The notes: a model not told the origin generated them from the sequence alone. A stretch of DNA of 64,000 nt from Herpomyces periplanetae (GCA_009733715.1 WMKJ01000028.1:61722-125721), one strand, 5' to 3'; numbered from the stretch's first letter, positions 19,748 through 30,439 are shown. Numbers and translations are program-made.

Positions 19748-20747
19748 TATCAACGTTGTAGCCAGCTGGACTATTGAATAAAATGAGAAGCGTTGAAATT
19801 ACAGCCTTTCGATGCTGACCTATATTAGCCCTCAGTTAACCAATCACTCCCTCTGATAATAAGTTCTGTTTATCGCAGAATAAACGCTTATCACATGAAC
19901 CAATTTGCTACCATCATAATTATTATCCTCTTAAAAGAAACACAATAACGGGCTCCACTCCCAAAATTATCTCTCTCCACTGTACGAATTCCCACTCGAT
20001 ACTATTTTTGACATGTTCAGTCAGTTTCACTAAAAATCGAGAAATGTACCCATAATTCATGCTCCATTAGTTAAAAATCTAACATGTAAGACCCAGTCAC
20101 CAATCTCTATAACCAGCTCAGTACTCTTTCACATTTGAAAGATTTTAACCACTCTTAAACATAGCCAACAACTCATTCCCACCTTAACCCTGTGCACACG
20201 AGCCCATTAACGTCGAGGGGAAACGTATAAGCGCGTACAACTCTACAAGATTAATATCCCTCATACCACCTCGCTCTACCCATAGTCCCCCACCTGAAAT
20301 AGTCACTTATACTTCTCCACTTTCAGCATGCAACTCAAAAAATTCTTAATCAACCACGAACAAACCTATAAGTTATCCCGTAAAGTCAAAATTTCCCCAT
20401 CTCCACCAAATCACGAAAAATCGTTTAGAACTGTTGATCACATGATTGCGTCTCTTTAATCACGTGCTGCTATTTATAGCATCGCCCGAGTGAGTTTTAT
20501 TACCGCCAAGCCTTTCAGCTCTATTTTCAGGGGCGTCTGCATTAGTCATATTTTGGTAAATTTGCTTTTTTTATATTTTCTCAGATTTTTATCCGAACTT
20601 TTGCCGTGGCCGGCTTTTAGCAGTTTTGTCTTTTGCCCGTCGTTGCAAGTTATCGTTGATTCTAAACGATTATCGCGTTGGATCTTATCCACCTGTGCAC
20701 TTACTTTCTTCTAATTCTACCCTAGCGATTGTCGTCTTTTATTAAAA
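19748..20747. other. Spacer between TAPT1-like gene and EMC3
   Basis: 1.0 kb divergent spacer. Pyrimidine-rich on the plus strand, with TCACGTG at 20460-20466. Frames up to about 74 codons occur but start with Val-type codons or lack any motif. No gene supported. Confidence 0.55.
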
Positions 20748-21795
20748 ATGTCTCTAACACTGGAGAGTCAAAAAATCACGCGAAGCCCAGATCTTTTGTT
20801 AGTATTAATCTATTGTTCGAAATTATCGTCACATCTTGTATAGCTAATATCGTGCTATATGCTTTATTTTAGCTATTGGATTCTCGTGCCAATCACAATT
20901 GTTATGGTAATCACAATCTCTTTGTTTGCATTACAATGAAATTTATTGACGTTAGTGTATATGAAAATTTCTCTAGATTTTAACGGGAATTTTACGACAT
21001 TATGCTACAATACTTTTGCAATCATCCCCCAAAAAACAAACTCCTGCCCAATTGCGTGAAAGTAGACATTTAATTTCGGCCGTTAACTTTCGCAATAATT
21101 CTTACAATTTAACCACTGCTTCATTTGAAGTTCGCAAACGTTACTTTGTCGTAGCATGTCGGAATGGAAAGTTTCTTGCTGATCCCGAAAGTCGTGGAAA
21201 ACCTCGTGTGAATCCAATTTCCGATCCCGCTGCCATGGAGGGAATTATGTCTATGATGAAATCTAACATGGCCATGATGATTCCCCAAACATTAATCATG
21301 GGATGGATTAATGCTTCATTCTCCGGTTACATTATATGTGTGTACAAATACCAATGTCATCCGTAATTATATAAACTCTACTGACTTGGCAGTATAGTAA
21401 AGCTTCCATTTCCCTTAACCCCTCAATTTAAATCGATGCTTCAGTCTGGTGTCGGTACTCCAGACCTTGATGTCCATTGGGTCTCGAGTTTATCCTGGTA
21501 CTTTTTAACCCTATTCGGCTTACAGCCCGTATATAATTTCCTCCTCGGAAGTGAAAGTGGTACAGTATTATCCCAATTACTTTGGTTAATTTTAATATAC
21601 TAACACTTTTCACTCATAGCTGTAAGTAATTTACACCAGGGTATGGCCCAGATGAACCCTACCGCTGGTTTCATGAGCCCTGAGCAAGATCCTGATAAAC
21701 TATTTCTTAGCGAAGCCGAGAACATCGAAGTAATAGAACACTTTTCCATACTTGATGGAATTGAATATAGACTTGGAAAACAGTTAATAACCTGA
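20748..21795 (+). CDS. EMC3: ER membrane protein complex subunit 3
   Basis: EMC3 is the YidC/Oxa1-type core of the ER membrane protein complex, which inserts tail-anchored and multi-pass proteins. Five exons give 260 aa: 20748-20797, 20873-20906, 20977-21337, 21398-21559 and 21620-21795 (sum 783 nt). Splicing restores the conserved first helix FYWILVPITIVMILTGILRHY, of which the 34-nt exon 2 encodes most of the first half. Exon 3 holds NPISDPAAMEGIMSMMKSN and MMIPQTLIMGWINASFSG; exon 4 has KLPFPLTPQFKSMLQSG, then DLDVHWVSSLSWYFLTLFG, the family's most conserved block; exon 5 is the hydrophilic tail. All introns are 60-76 nt. Exon 1's donor (GTTAGT) is the least certain; the rest are supported by family alignment. 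Confidence 0.92.
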
Positions 21796-22037
21796 ACATA
21801 TATCTTTTGTATCCCCTCTGTTAATACCAATACATTTTGTCCACACTTCCCTCCACTTTATTCCACCCCATGACGTCACTCATCCGGCTTATCTATTTTC
21901 CTCGTCCCGAACTCCGCGTTCGTCTAGCGTAGTCACATGATCACACAAATGTCCCGCAGGTGAACTTTTATCGCGGTTGTGGAATTAAATGTTGTACATT
22001 TACGCAAAGGCTACAAAGTGATTAGTGATAGTAAGCT

Positions 22038-23180
22038 ATGGGCAAGTCTAAAGGTTCGAAAAAGAGTGAGTAGTATTTTTGGGTGGAGGCTTTAGGCTCG
22101 GTGATGTTTCTTTGTGTTAACTTTTTAATAGTAAATTTACCAAAGCATGGTAAATCAATGGAATCTGAAGATGAATTTATGGGGTTTAAAGACGAAATAA
22201 TTAGGGATAGCGCTAGTTGCAAGTCAGTCGATAAAGTGCAGGTGGTGGATGCCAAAGAAGATTTATGCGAAGGCAATTCGAGGAAACGAGGTGCACGAAT
22301 GAAAGCAGAAGATTTTTTTGATGCTACATCTGCCCGAGATTCACTGAACGGTTGCGCTAATACTGGTGATAATCCAAATATAACCGGAGACGGGCCGTGT
22401 TCGGTTACTTCAAATCATGAAAAAGATTCGGATATGGATTCTTTTTTAGCCGGGTTTTCAACCTCAGATGACGATAGTGACAATGACGATGCAGTTAATC
22501 ACGGTCATGCTGATCCGCAAGTTTTGCATGTTAACAATTCGAAGCTGCAAGGCGATGTTAATTCGCCGTTATTACAAAGAACGACGGAAGTATCTGCTAC
22601 AGTTTACATTGGGTAAATATACGTTCATTCACTCTACTTTCAATTTGTTTACTTTGCTTCGTTCAAGCTAACGCAAAGGCCCCCATTTAGTCGGATTCCA
22701 CATGGTTTCTACTCGGCCCAGATGCACGCTTACTTTTCTCAATTTGGTGAAATAAAACGTTTACGTATGGCGCGAAACAAGAAGACCGGTCACTCTAAGC
22801 ATTATGCTTTCATTGAATTTAAAAGTCCAGAGGTTGCTGAAGTCGTTGCTAAAACTATGCATAATTATTTGCTCTACGGTCACATCCTACAAGTTCATCT
22901 TATGCCAAGTCAGTCCATTCATAAAGATTTATGGAAGGGCGTTAATAAGAGATTCAGAGTCATCCCTCGCAATAAATTTGAGATGAAGCATTTAGAAAAG
23001 CCTGTATCAGAAAGCGTTTGGAACAAAAGAATTAACAATGAAATGAAACGGCGCAAAAAAAAAAAATCAATTCTTGAACATTTTGGCTACGAGTTCGACA
23101 TGCCCATCTTAAAACCTCCATGTTTTGTGAAATCTAGTTGGCAATCACCTGCTCCAGCAACAGAATCTCCTGACAATTAA
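22038..23180 (+). CDS. Nucleolar RRM protein, NOP15/NIFK-like
   Basis: RNA-binding ribosome-biogenesis factor related to yeast Nop15 and human NIFK, needed for 60S subunit maturation. Three exons: 22038-22065, 22132-22612 and 22691-23180 (999 nt, 332 aa). The 28-nt first exon encodes MGKSKGSKK. Residues 10-165 are acidic and low complexity (runs of Asp/Ser). One RRM follows: RNP2-like VYIGRIPHGF is split by intron 2, FGEIKRLRMARNKKTG, RNP1-like KHYAFIEFKS, and the NIFK-type tail HLMPSQSIHKDLWKG. A basic run (KRRKKKK) near the C terminus may help nucleolar localisation. Both junctions are in frame and the second rebuilds the first RRM strand. Confidence 0.9.
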
Positions 23181-23695
23181 TAGGATCAAATACCTCAGAC
23201 TCAGAATCACCAATCTTCTAAATCCTAAACCTTTAACCCATTCAACTTTGCCGCGATGCTGTCGCCCCATACGCCGCCGGGCACACATTACCCCGGTCCC
23301 GTCTTCACCGGCTCCTTTTAGAATAATCACGTGCGAACTGGACGGGAAGGCGCGCGCCGCTCGTCCTTGGGATCGAAACTTCCTCGTTTGCCACTGTGGC
23401 AGGACAGACGGAATTCGTAATGTTCCACATCCGGCTTTCTGATTCGCATTTAAGGCCGACGCGTGGACACAAAAGTTTCGTTCCAAGTCTCGTAATTAAT
23501 CTTTCAATGTCTTTTTATCGCTTTTATTGTGCTTAGTAGATTGCACTTGAATCTTGTTGTCCAATGCTTCTAAAGGACTTTATTCTTTGCAGTGGATGGA
23601 GCTTCCTCTTCTGTTCGTGGTAATGCAATGAAATCGGGTTGTCGCTTGTTTTGCAAGCTTCCTTAGTACCTTAATGTCTCTAAATTATTCCCGGT
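23181..23695. other. Spacer before aaRS-like gene
   Basis: About 515 nt; locally GC-rich (23255-23420) compared with other spacers and with TCACGTG at 23327-23333. An upstream exon of the next gene could hide here (there is a CAG acceptor-like site near 23590), but I could not join one in frame with confidence. Confidence 0.5.
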
Positions 23696-24961
23696 ATGCT
23701 TTTAAGCCAGAAAATATCGTTACGGCTTGAAAATTCATGGCCTGCAGCAAAAAAAGTATCTTTTATCCGATTAAACCGAAGGAATTATCGGAATGCAAAA
23801 CCCGGTACGCTTGCTTATTGTCAGAATGTTTTAAATTTGAAGAAACTGGACGAAAAATGGTCTAGAGTGTGGGGAATATTAAATTTAACAAATGATCCAA
23901 TTGGTCACCCCGTCCAACGTTATGAAAGTCGCACAAATTATCCTGTTGTCCATGCATGCGAGACTCCTGTTCCTTATGCGAAATCTATTAGGTTAGTTCG
24001 GGATATTGTGCAAGGTACCTTGACCAGTATGGGTTTAAACTTGAGGGATTGCCATAGTATGATTATTCCTGGAAAACCTGTTTCGAATGTAGTTGATCTG
24101 TCATTCCCTTGTCGGGTATGTTACGATTCGAAAAATGTGTGCAGGGACGTCCTTCTTTTTCACGTTTTAAGACATATTGCCGATGCATCTTCTGTACTGT
24201 TTCTTAATTCGGCTCAGTTTCGAAATCTGCTAGATAATCCAATTCCCTTTTTCCAAGCCATTTGGCAACTATCACGGCAAGCTGGTGTCTCTGTTTCTCC
24301 GTACCGTTCCCAGGGTTTCCTTAGAATACCGGAAATACCAGAGTTGGAGTTACTGCTTTCCGAAGACTTAAGTCTGTATCATGTTTCGCTTGATACTGTT
24401 TTCCGGCTTCATGAACTGTTGAGTCCTGCCATGTCTTTTGACATAAAAGATCCCAATATCTTTCGTTGTATATCGGCTACCAATCTCCTCTCTTACATTT
24501 ATACACTTCAGAGTCTTCTCATTGCGCTGAACAGAGTTATTCCTACGGTTCAGCGCAACATTGAGCACCGTCGAGTGGTTTTACCATCTGTATACTTCTT
24601 CAGCATCAGCGTCTTATTGCGGAGTCTTGCCCCTCTGTTTCCCGCGTTGAGCGAAGAGTGTTGGTCAAGATTGTACATTTGTACGCGGTTTCCAGATCCA
24701 CGTCAAATTTACTGGCGCAGGACGCAGTCAAATTTGGCTAGATATTCGTTTTCGGCTAGAAACGGTGGACCACCAGCATCAATTCTGATCCACGAATTCC
24801 CACAACGTGACCCAGAGACCCGGACAAAAGTCAAGAATTTGATGGAAGAGAAAACTTGCCAGTCTCGAATGAGCCGGGGCAAGAGAAAGTCCTCCGTAGG
24901 AAGGCAGGTTTCGACACCTCTGGACCTTGTATTACCATCTGGTGACCTCTACTGCTCATAA
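23696..24961 (+). CDS. Degenerate class I aminoacyl-tRNA-synthetase-like protein
   Basis: A 421-aa frame resembling a shrunken Ile/Val/Leu-type synthetase. Near residues 51-60 LKKLDEKWSRVW parallels the start of these enzymes (E-x2-KW-x-W). TPVPYAKSIRLVRDIVQGTL (about 86-105) aligns with the PPYANG-HIGH-ALNKILKDII block, but the HIGH motif is replaced by roughly SIRL. No KMSKS appears and the editing domain and most of the Rossmann domain are missing. The C-terminal third looks like the anticodon-binding helical bundle: VSLDTVFRLHELL, RRVVLPSVYFF, then SLAPLFPALSEECWSRL (about 308-324). It is therefore probably not a synthetase; a tRNA-binding or regulatory role, or a decaying gene, are possible. 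Its stop overlaps the convergent permease stop. Family assignment comes from pattern reading only. Confidence 0.55.
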   Translation: MLLSQKISLRLENSWPAAKKVSFIRLNRRNYRNAKPGTLAYCQNVLNLKKLDEKWSRVWGILNLTNDPIGHPVQRYESRTNYPVVHACETPVPYAKSIRLVRDIVQGTLTSMGLNLRDCHSMIIPGKPVSNVVDLSFPCRVCYDSKNVCRDVLLFHVLRHIADASSVLFLNSAQFRNLLDNPIPFFQAIWQLSRQAGVSVSPYRSQGFLRIPEIPELELLLSEDLSLYHVSLDTVFRLHELLSPAMSFDIKDPNIFRCISATNLLSYIYTLQSLLIALNRVIPTVQRNIEHRRVVLPSVYFFSISVLLRSLAPLFPALSEECWSRLYICTRFPDPRQIYWRRTQSNLARYSFSARNGGPPASILIHEFPQRDPETRTKVKNLMEEKTCQSRMSRGKRKSSVGRQVSTPLDLVLPSGDLYCS

Positions 24962-26881
24962 GCGATATATTAAATTCTTTAATCGAGAAATGCGAGTATA
25001 TATGGACTTCAGTACTGTTGCGGGAGCGTCAGGAGAAAATCTCCAAACGTAAAATATGACACTGGTGATGACGGAGGACATGACTATTATAAAGATTATT
25101 GGGCCTGCGACCACAGCGCGCGACAAGACCAGCAAGCTTGCGCAGCAAAATATAATAGGAGTTGATACCCAGGTACGGTACGAACGATCAAGATTTGGCT
25201 CACGAACACGCAAAATAATGACCCCAAGTACAGTCAGAAAATAGAATGAATAGCTGGCAATGGCATAGAAAGAAAGCAAGCCACTTAGCTCACTAAAACA
25301 AAGGAATACGGAAGCGAGCACAGCATTAAAGATCATTGCATTGACGGGCGTGAAGAACAAGCCATTGGGCCCACCATCTTCACCAACAAGTTGACTTCGA
25401 CTGGGCGACAAGTGAAGAGCAGCGTAATTTAAACGAACTCGAGGTCTGTTTTTTGGTCGACTATTGGTACGACTGGAATTATTATGGGAAGATGAAGCGT
25501 TAACGGTTGTTAATGGGGAAGGATCTTGGGAATTAGATCGGAGCCCAACTCTGGTTAAGATTTGGGGTAAATGGCCTTCAGATGCTGCAGAATGCGCAAG
25601 TCTACCGGAAGTAAAAATGGTTGCGTTTAGGGCACCTAAACAGCTGGCGGCAACGATCAAGGCGAGAATAATAGCACCAGGGCTTCCTAAAACAGTTTGA
25701 CCGAACGTAACAGCAATGGTTCTCGACTTCTCGATTACGTCGAGTGGAAGAACCAAGTAATAAGATAAACTGGCTATTATGTATGCCAATGTAACGGATG
25801 GGAGGGCAAGGTGTAACACGAGAGGTAAATCTCGAGTTGGATTAATAAATTCTCCAGCTACAAGATTAACATTATCCCAACCGTCAAATGCCCATAATCC
25901 TGCACATAATGCAATGGCCCAATCAGATACATCGGTTGATGTACCCTGGAACCAATTATTCGCGAATTTGAGAGTTTGTCTACTTTTTGAAGTACTAAAG
26001 TAAACTAGGCCGGCCACTCCAACGCTAAGCAAAGCAACAAACTTCAAGACCATGAGAATTTTTGACACTCTTGTGGTTAAACGAGTAGATAAACAGTTTA
26101 GACCAGTTACAATAAAAAGACAAGCAATGGCAATAACGTTTCTTACGATGGTATTGCCACTTTGATTGTATCCACTAACGGCTTTCTCGGCGTAATCTGC
26201 GAAAATAACGGCGATGATTGCAGCTGATCCAGGTTTTAATATAAAGACGGCGGTCCAGCTGTACAAAAAGCTTAGCCAATCACCATATATAGTAGACAAG
26301 TAAATTTGGGCGCCACCGTTTCGCGGCATTATAGAGCCCAACTCAGCAAAGCTGGCAGCGCCAGTCCAGGCTAGTACGCCGGACAGGGACCAAATGATAA
26401 TAGCCGCACCTGGAGAGCCGACATTAGCGTGAACTTGACCTGGAGAGGCAAATATACCAGATCCAATGATTAGGCCGATGACAAGAGCGAGACCGTCAAA
26501 AAGTGTTAAACTTTTGTTAAACTCAAGGCCGAACCGGTCCATATTCTCACCAGAAACAAGCCAGCCCGTGTTTGGAGATGATTGGGACAAGCTTAAATTA
26601 ATGTCAAATTCCGAAATATCGTCAGAAGATTCCGTTGAGTCTGATTGTTTTTCTGGTTCATCAAGATGTGCACATGAGCCAGCGTGTGGGCCGGATGACT
26701 GACTTGAAAGTGAGTTTTTAGCATGATCATCATTAGCAGTATTTGGAGCTTTTGATGTTTTTTTTGAATTGATAATTTGATAAGGTAAATCATGATTTAA
26801 GGTTTCCAGTTCACTGAGTTCCATAGACGCCGAAAGACGCGAACTCGTTACTCCCTGGTCATCCAAGTTTAAATCCGACAT
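24956..26881 (-). CDS. Amino-acid permease, LAT/MUP1-type APC superfamily
   Basis: A 641-aa plasma-membrane or vacuolar amino-acid transporter of the APC superfamily, L-type (SLC7/MUP1-like) branch. The first 120 residues are hydrophilic, Ser/Asp-rich cytoplasmic tail. Helix 1 carries the substrate-binding GSGIFASPG (about 140-148), then ASFAELGSIMPRNGGAQIYL, and the later helix 6 region WAFDGWDNVNLVAGEFINPTRDLP is the LAT hallmark. About twelve hydrophobic helices are visible, with a hydrophilic insert (about 435-490) between helices 8 and 9. The ATG at 26881 gives the full N-terminal tail. Substrate could be methionine or large neutral amino acids; not resolvable here. Coding end overlaps the aaRS-like gene by 6 nt. 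Confidence 0.9.
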   Translation of the reverse strand: MSDLNLDDQGVTSSRLSASMELSELETLNHDLPYQIINSKKTSKAPNTANDDHAKNSLSSQSSGPHAGSCAHLDEPEKQSDSTESSDDISEFDINLSLSQSSPNTGWLVSGENMDRFGLEFNKSLTLFDGLALVIGLIIGSGIFASPGQVHANVGSPGAAIIIWSLSGVLAWTGAASFAELGSIMPRNGGAQIYLSTIYGDWLSFLYSWTAVFILKPGSAAIIAVIFADYAEKAVSGYNQSGNTIVRNVIAIACLFIVTGLNCLSTRLTTRVSKILMVLKFVALLSVGVAGLVYFSTSKSRQTLKFANNWFQGTSTDVSDWAIALCAGLWAFDGWDNVNLVAGEFINPTRDLPLVLHLALPSVTLAYIIASLSYYLVLPLDVIEKSRTIAVTFGQTVLGSPGAIILALIVAASCLGALNATIFTSGRLAHSAASEGHLPQILTRVGLRSNSQDPSPLTTVNASSSHNNSSRTNSRPKNRPRVRLNYAALHLSPSRSQLVGEDGGPNGLFFTPVNAMIFNAVLASVFLCFSELSGLLSFYAIASYSFYFLTVLGVIILRVREPNLDRSYRTWVSTPIIFCCASLLVLSRAVVAGPIIFIIVMSSVITSVIFYVWRFSPDAPATVLKSIYTRISRLKNLIYRL

Positions 26882-27726
26882 GAAAGGTTCACCAACTGTT
26901 TCTCACTTCAGACGTGCCAATTCCAACTTTGCGCATGTAGAACGTATGTATATAATTTTGCAAGTTAAGCAAGCCGTTTAGACTAGAATTCAGTAAACAT
27001 TCTACTCCTTAAAGCCTTTCATTCCCCTAAAACCTCCATTCCATTTATCAATCCAGCTTTCCTTTGCTGCGTTTTCTCTTTCGGCCCGCTTTCCGCCATG
27101 ACTAAGCACGAGGGCTCGTGACCGTGTATGGGATGAAAGTTAGTCCGTTAGCCGACTTGACGGGAAGAATCGGGATGATGGCGATGGCGATGGCGATGGC
27201 GACATGGACAATTATGTCCACGGTGATAAAAAAATACAGCGGAATCTGTGCAAGAATCTTTCTCCAGACCTGTGCGTGTACGGTCCTAAAACACTCCTTT
27301 TTGGATTATAAAATTTCACTCAAGTGTTATGGAATAGTATAACTGTACAGACCTGCATGTGTATACTCGCTCAAATATCTTTTCTTGAGCTATTTTCTTC
27401 AAATGAATAAAGCCGATTGTCATAGCCTTCTGAGATTAAACTTCATGACTTAATTCTCACGTTTGACAGACTCCCACCCATTCTATTAAATGATGTTTAC
27501 TTCCATTACCTCGGAAGTTCGTACAGCCCTTGCCCCAAAGTCATCACTAGTGATGTTATATCCAAGATAAACCTTCCTTTTTTCCATGATCATAATATCA
27601 ACACAGGTTACATAGAGAGCTTTAATTGCCCGTGTTCTCTGGAAGAATAGTGGCCAAATTTCAATCAATCCATTTGCAATAACTTTTCGTGCTAATTCTA
27701 TTCCATCTCAAAATCATCGGGAAAAA
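26882..27726. other. Spacer between permease and Ayg1-like gene
   Basis: 845 nt of divergent spacer. It contains a short GATGGC hexamer repeat at about 27177-27201 (four near-perfect units). Frames of 60-78 codons occur but carry no motif. No gene supported. Confidence 0.55.
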
Positions 27727-29057
27727 ATGTCCACCAAAGCTCCACATTATTTGATGAAAAATGTGAGCGGTCAAAGCGCTCCTCACCATGAATCAATTAA
27801 ACAATTATGGGAAACTAAATGGAAACCACATGCACAAATGGGTGTATATCCTTTCATGTTCGGAACCGCAAAGGATTTTGTTCCAATTATCAATAATATG
27901 AGTGAAAGAGCTCTTGGAGAACCGTACAATTGGGATGAATATGCCGAATCATTCTTCCCTAAAGCTAGAGAACTCGTATTAAAAGCTGAACTTGCAGAAC
28001 AAAAGGGCAATCTAGCTGAAGCAGCAGAATATTATTTACGAGCTTCTGCCGTCTACCGTATTGCTCGTTTTCCCATGCCCCGTTCACCCAAGCAATATGA
28101 AGCATGGGATCTGAACAAACAAACTTTCTTTAAAGGCATAAAGTTGACCGATCCTGAAATCCACTTCATTGATGTTCCATTCCATAAAGCAATACAAGAT
28201 GAAGGAAAAGTAATTCCAATCATTCATGGCAAACCTTCCAGTGCAACGTCCAAATCTCCCGTACCGCTAGTTATTATTATCACCGGTTTGGATGGGTATC
28301 GAACTGAACTGGCCGTTTGGATTGAGGGCTGGAAAAAACTTAATGTTGCTACCGCAATTCTCGAAATTCCCGGAACCGGCGATTGCCCAGCATCCTCATA
28401 TGACCCAAATTCCCCCGATCGACTCTTTACAAGTCTTTTAGACTGGATAGATAGTCGTGATTATATCGATAATTCTCAAATCTGTGCATGGGGGTTTTCC
28501 ACTGGTGGTTATTACGCTATACGACTTGCTTATACCCATCACGATCGCCTTGCCGGTGTAGTTTCACATGGTGGTGGTTCCCATTATATGTTTGAACGTG
28601 AATGGTTGAAACAGTCCGATGGATTGGAATATCCTTTTGAGTATGTAAACTTCATTTTGATCCAGTTATATTACGCCTCGATAAACTAACCCTAGTTATC
28701 ACTAGCTTGTCCAAATGCCTATGCAAAAAATTCGGCTATGGTGATGATATGGAAAAATTTTTTAAAGAAGCTTCTAACCGTTTCTCTCTATTAACAACTG
28801 GAATCCTTGACGGTCAAAAATGTGCAAAGTTACTGCTAGTTAACGGTTCCCAAGATGAAATATTCCCCATTGAGGATTATTACCTCGCACTTGAACACGG
28901 CCCGCCCAAATTCGCCAGATTCATACCCAACCGTAAACATATGGGTGAACCCGAATCTTTCATAATAATTCTCTCTTGGATTTATGAATTATTCGGTATT
29001 AAAGCGTCCCCCAAAGACCAACTCGGCTTGCTGCCCACAAAGTGTCATTATCCCTGA
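27727..29057 (+). CDS. Ayg1-like alpha/beta hydrolase
   Basis: Alpha/beta hydrolase of the Ayg1 type. In Aspergillus and Exophiala-type fungi Ayg1/Yg1 shortens a polyketide (heptaketide to the tetrahydroxynaphthalene precursor) in DHN-melanin formation. Two exons, 27727-28640 and 28706-29057, 421 aa, close to the usual length. Seen: TYPFxFG-type region GVYPFMFGTAKDF, PYNWDEYAESFFP (about 64-76), oxyanion/strand GLDGYRTEL (about 194), nucleophile elbow WGFSTGGY (about 256-263), VSHGGGSH (about 278), acidic residue in NGSQDEIFP and the His in RKHMG. The intron (donor GTATGT) falls exactly inside the conserved EYPFD-L block, which the splice restores. No polyketide synthase lies in the window, so the melanin link is inference from family. 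Confidence 0.87.
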
Positions 29058-29158
29058 GCCGTGTTCATCGTGCAAGTACTTAGATACTACCCAGTCATGC
29101 GCTTTAAATTAGCAGTCTTCACTTTGTATGTTCAATCATCATAGGCTCGTTTTGTATC

Positions 29159-30439
29159 TCATTCATGATCCTCTTCATTTACTCCTGGACATCCCGACAA
29201 TTCTGAAGTTTCGTATGCTTGCTTACACCAGAAACAATATTTGAAACTACTTCGTAAATGGCAAAGTACACTTTTTAACCGTTCCGTAGCTGGTTTAGTG
29301 TTAAACTCACTTAACTCCTCATCCTTTTCCAAAGCTAACGCTAAATCGTCTCGGAGCCCATATGTACCATCATAATTACTATGTTCTTCGCTTTCACGAA
29401 GCATTGTATCAACGTTAAGAGAGTCTTGATCAGCGCAGTTGTTATTAATTTTTAAATATGTCCGTGACTTTGCATGGCCAGCTTGACTACACTCCGCCCT
29501 TGGTAAATATTGCGAAATCATTCGATGTTCGTAATCCGTAATCGCTTTTAGTGTATCGTGATACACTAGTATACGCCATTCAGTCGGAATATCCTGATAT
29601 GCAATACCATGGTACTGAGATATTTTATGTGACTCTTTCAATTTTGCAAACAGTGCATCATGGGTGTTTGCAATTCCCGAACAGATCTTATTATCGTTTG
29701 CTTTACTTATTGTAGAATAATCTTCAATTGTAGAATCCGGTGGGTTTGGTATTTGGTCCATCTTTTCTAGCGTAAGTCGTTCTGCTAACTTTTGTGCAGC
29801 CAATATTTGCATTTCTATTCGCTTCTCTTCTCGTTCTAGTGTCACACGCTTACGATAACTTTCTACGCTGATTTCGTTTATTGAGCCAATCCGAGCGTCA
29901 TCTCCACTGGCTCCTTGGGTTTGCACGTAATTTAAATCATCCTCGAACTTGCGTTTACCATGGGTTACAGAACCAAGACCAATCCTATTTTCATGAAAGT
30001 TCAATTTTAACGGTTCCTTTAGCCCTTTACCTTGTTTACCCAACGTAGTACCTGGTGTAAATCCCAACTTTGCCATAATACGATACCCTTTGTTCGATGG
30101 GTCAAGAGTAGTAATTGACGTACTTAAACCATGTTGAAGTTTATCAATTTGCTCTCTTTCAAGTTCTTTTTTCGACTTGACCATACCATTTTTTTCCGCT
30201 TCCCGTTTAGTTCTAATACGTCGCTGCAAAGATGATTCACATGTCACAGGTTGTTCTTCAATGATAGTGAGATTCATATAATCATCACTTTTGTCTGATT
30301 TTCCATCATCATTATCGTCTGCTTTGTTCGCACTATGTAACTTGGATATTTCATTGTCCGCTTCGTGCAACTGAAACTCCCGTTTCGCGCGAATAGGCCG
30401 GTGTCGTATTGGTTTAGCCGATTGCTGCCACTGCCGCAT
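29159..30439 (-). CDS. G-patch protein, GPATCH11-like
   Basis: A 426-aa G-patch protein resembling GPATCH11 (CCDC75), thought to act with a DEAH helicase in RNA processing. The G-patch is GYRIMAKLGFTPGTTLGKQG (about 160) followed by KGLKEPLKL. The C terminus carries the GPATCH11 DUF4187-type domain: LRSSFKYCFWCKQAYETSEL then GCPG and EEDHE, with Cys pairs suggesting a zinc-binding fold. Upstream are the acidic/basic segments DDYMN and KSKKELEREQ common to the family. It is longer than animal GPATCH11 (about 285 aa), mainly by a middle insert (about 255-400). First in-frame ATG is 30439; the frame is open to 30565 without an ATG, so a short upstream exon is possible. Convergent with the Ayg1-like gene. 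Confidence 0.85.
   Translation of the reverse strand: MRQWQQSAKPIRHRPIRAKREFQLHEADNEISKLHSANKADDNDDGKSDKSDDYMNLTIIEEQPVTCESSLQRRIRTKREAEKNGMVKSKKELEREQIDKLQHGLSTSITTLDPSNKGYRIMAKLGFTPGTTLGKQGKGLKEPLKLNFHENRIGLGSVTHGKRKFEDDLNYVQTQGASGDDARIGSINEISVESYRKRVTLEREEKRIEMQILAAQKLAERLTLEKMDQIPNPPDSTIEDYSTISKANDNKICSGIANTHDALFAKLKESHKISQYHGIAYQDIPTEWRILVYHDTLKAITDYEHRMISQYLPRAECSQAGHAKSRTYLKINNNCADQDSLNVDTMLRESEEHSNYDGTYGLRDDLALALEKDEELSEFNTKPATERLKSVLCHLRSSFKYCFWCKQAYETSELSGCPGVNEEDHE

Noticed and set aside
27118-27342. 74-codon frame with a Met-Ala-rich repeat
   Set aside because: The repeat comes from GATGGC hexamers; no ATG context or family signal.
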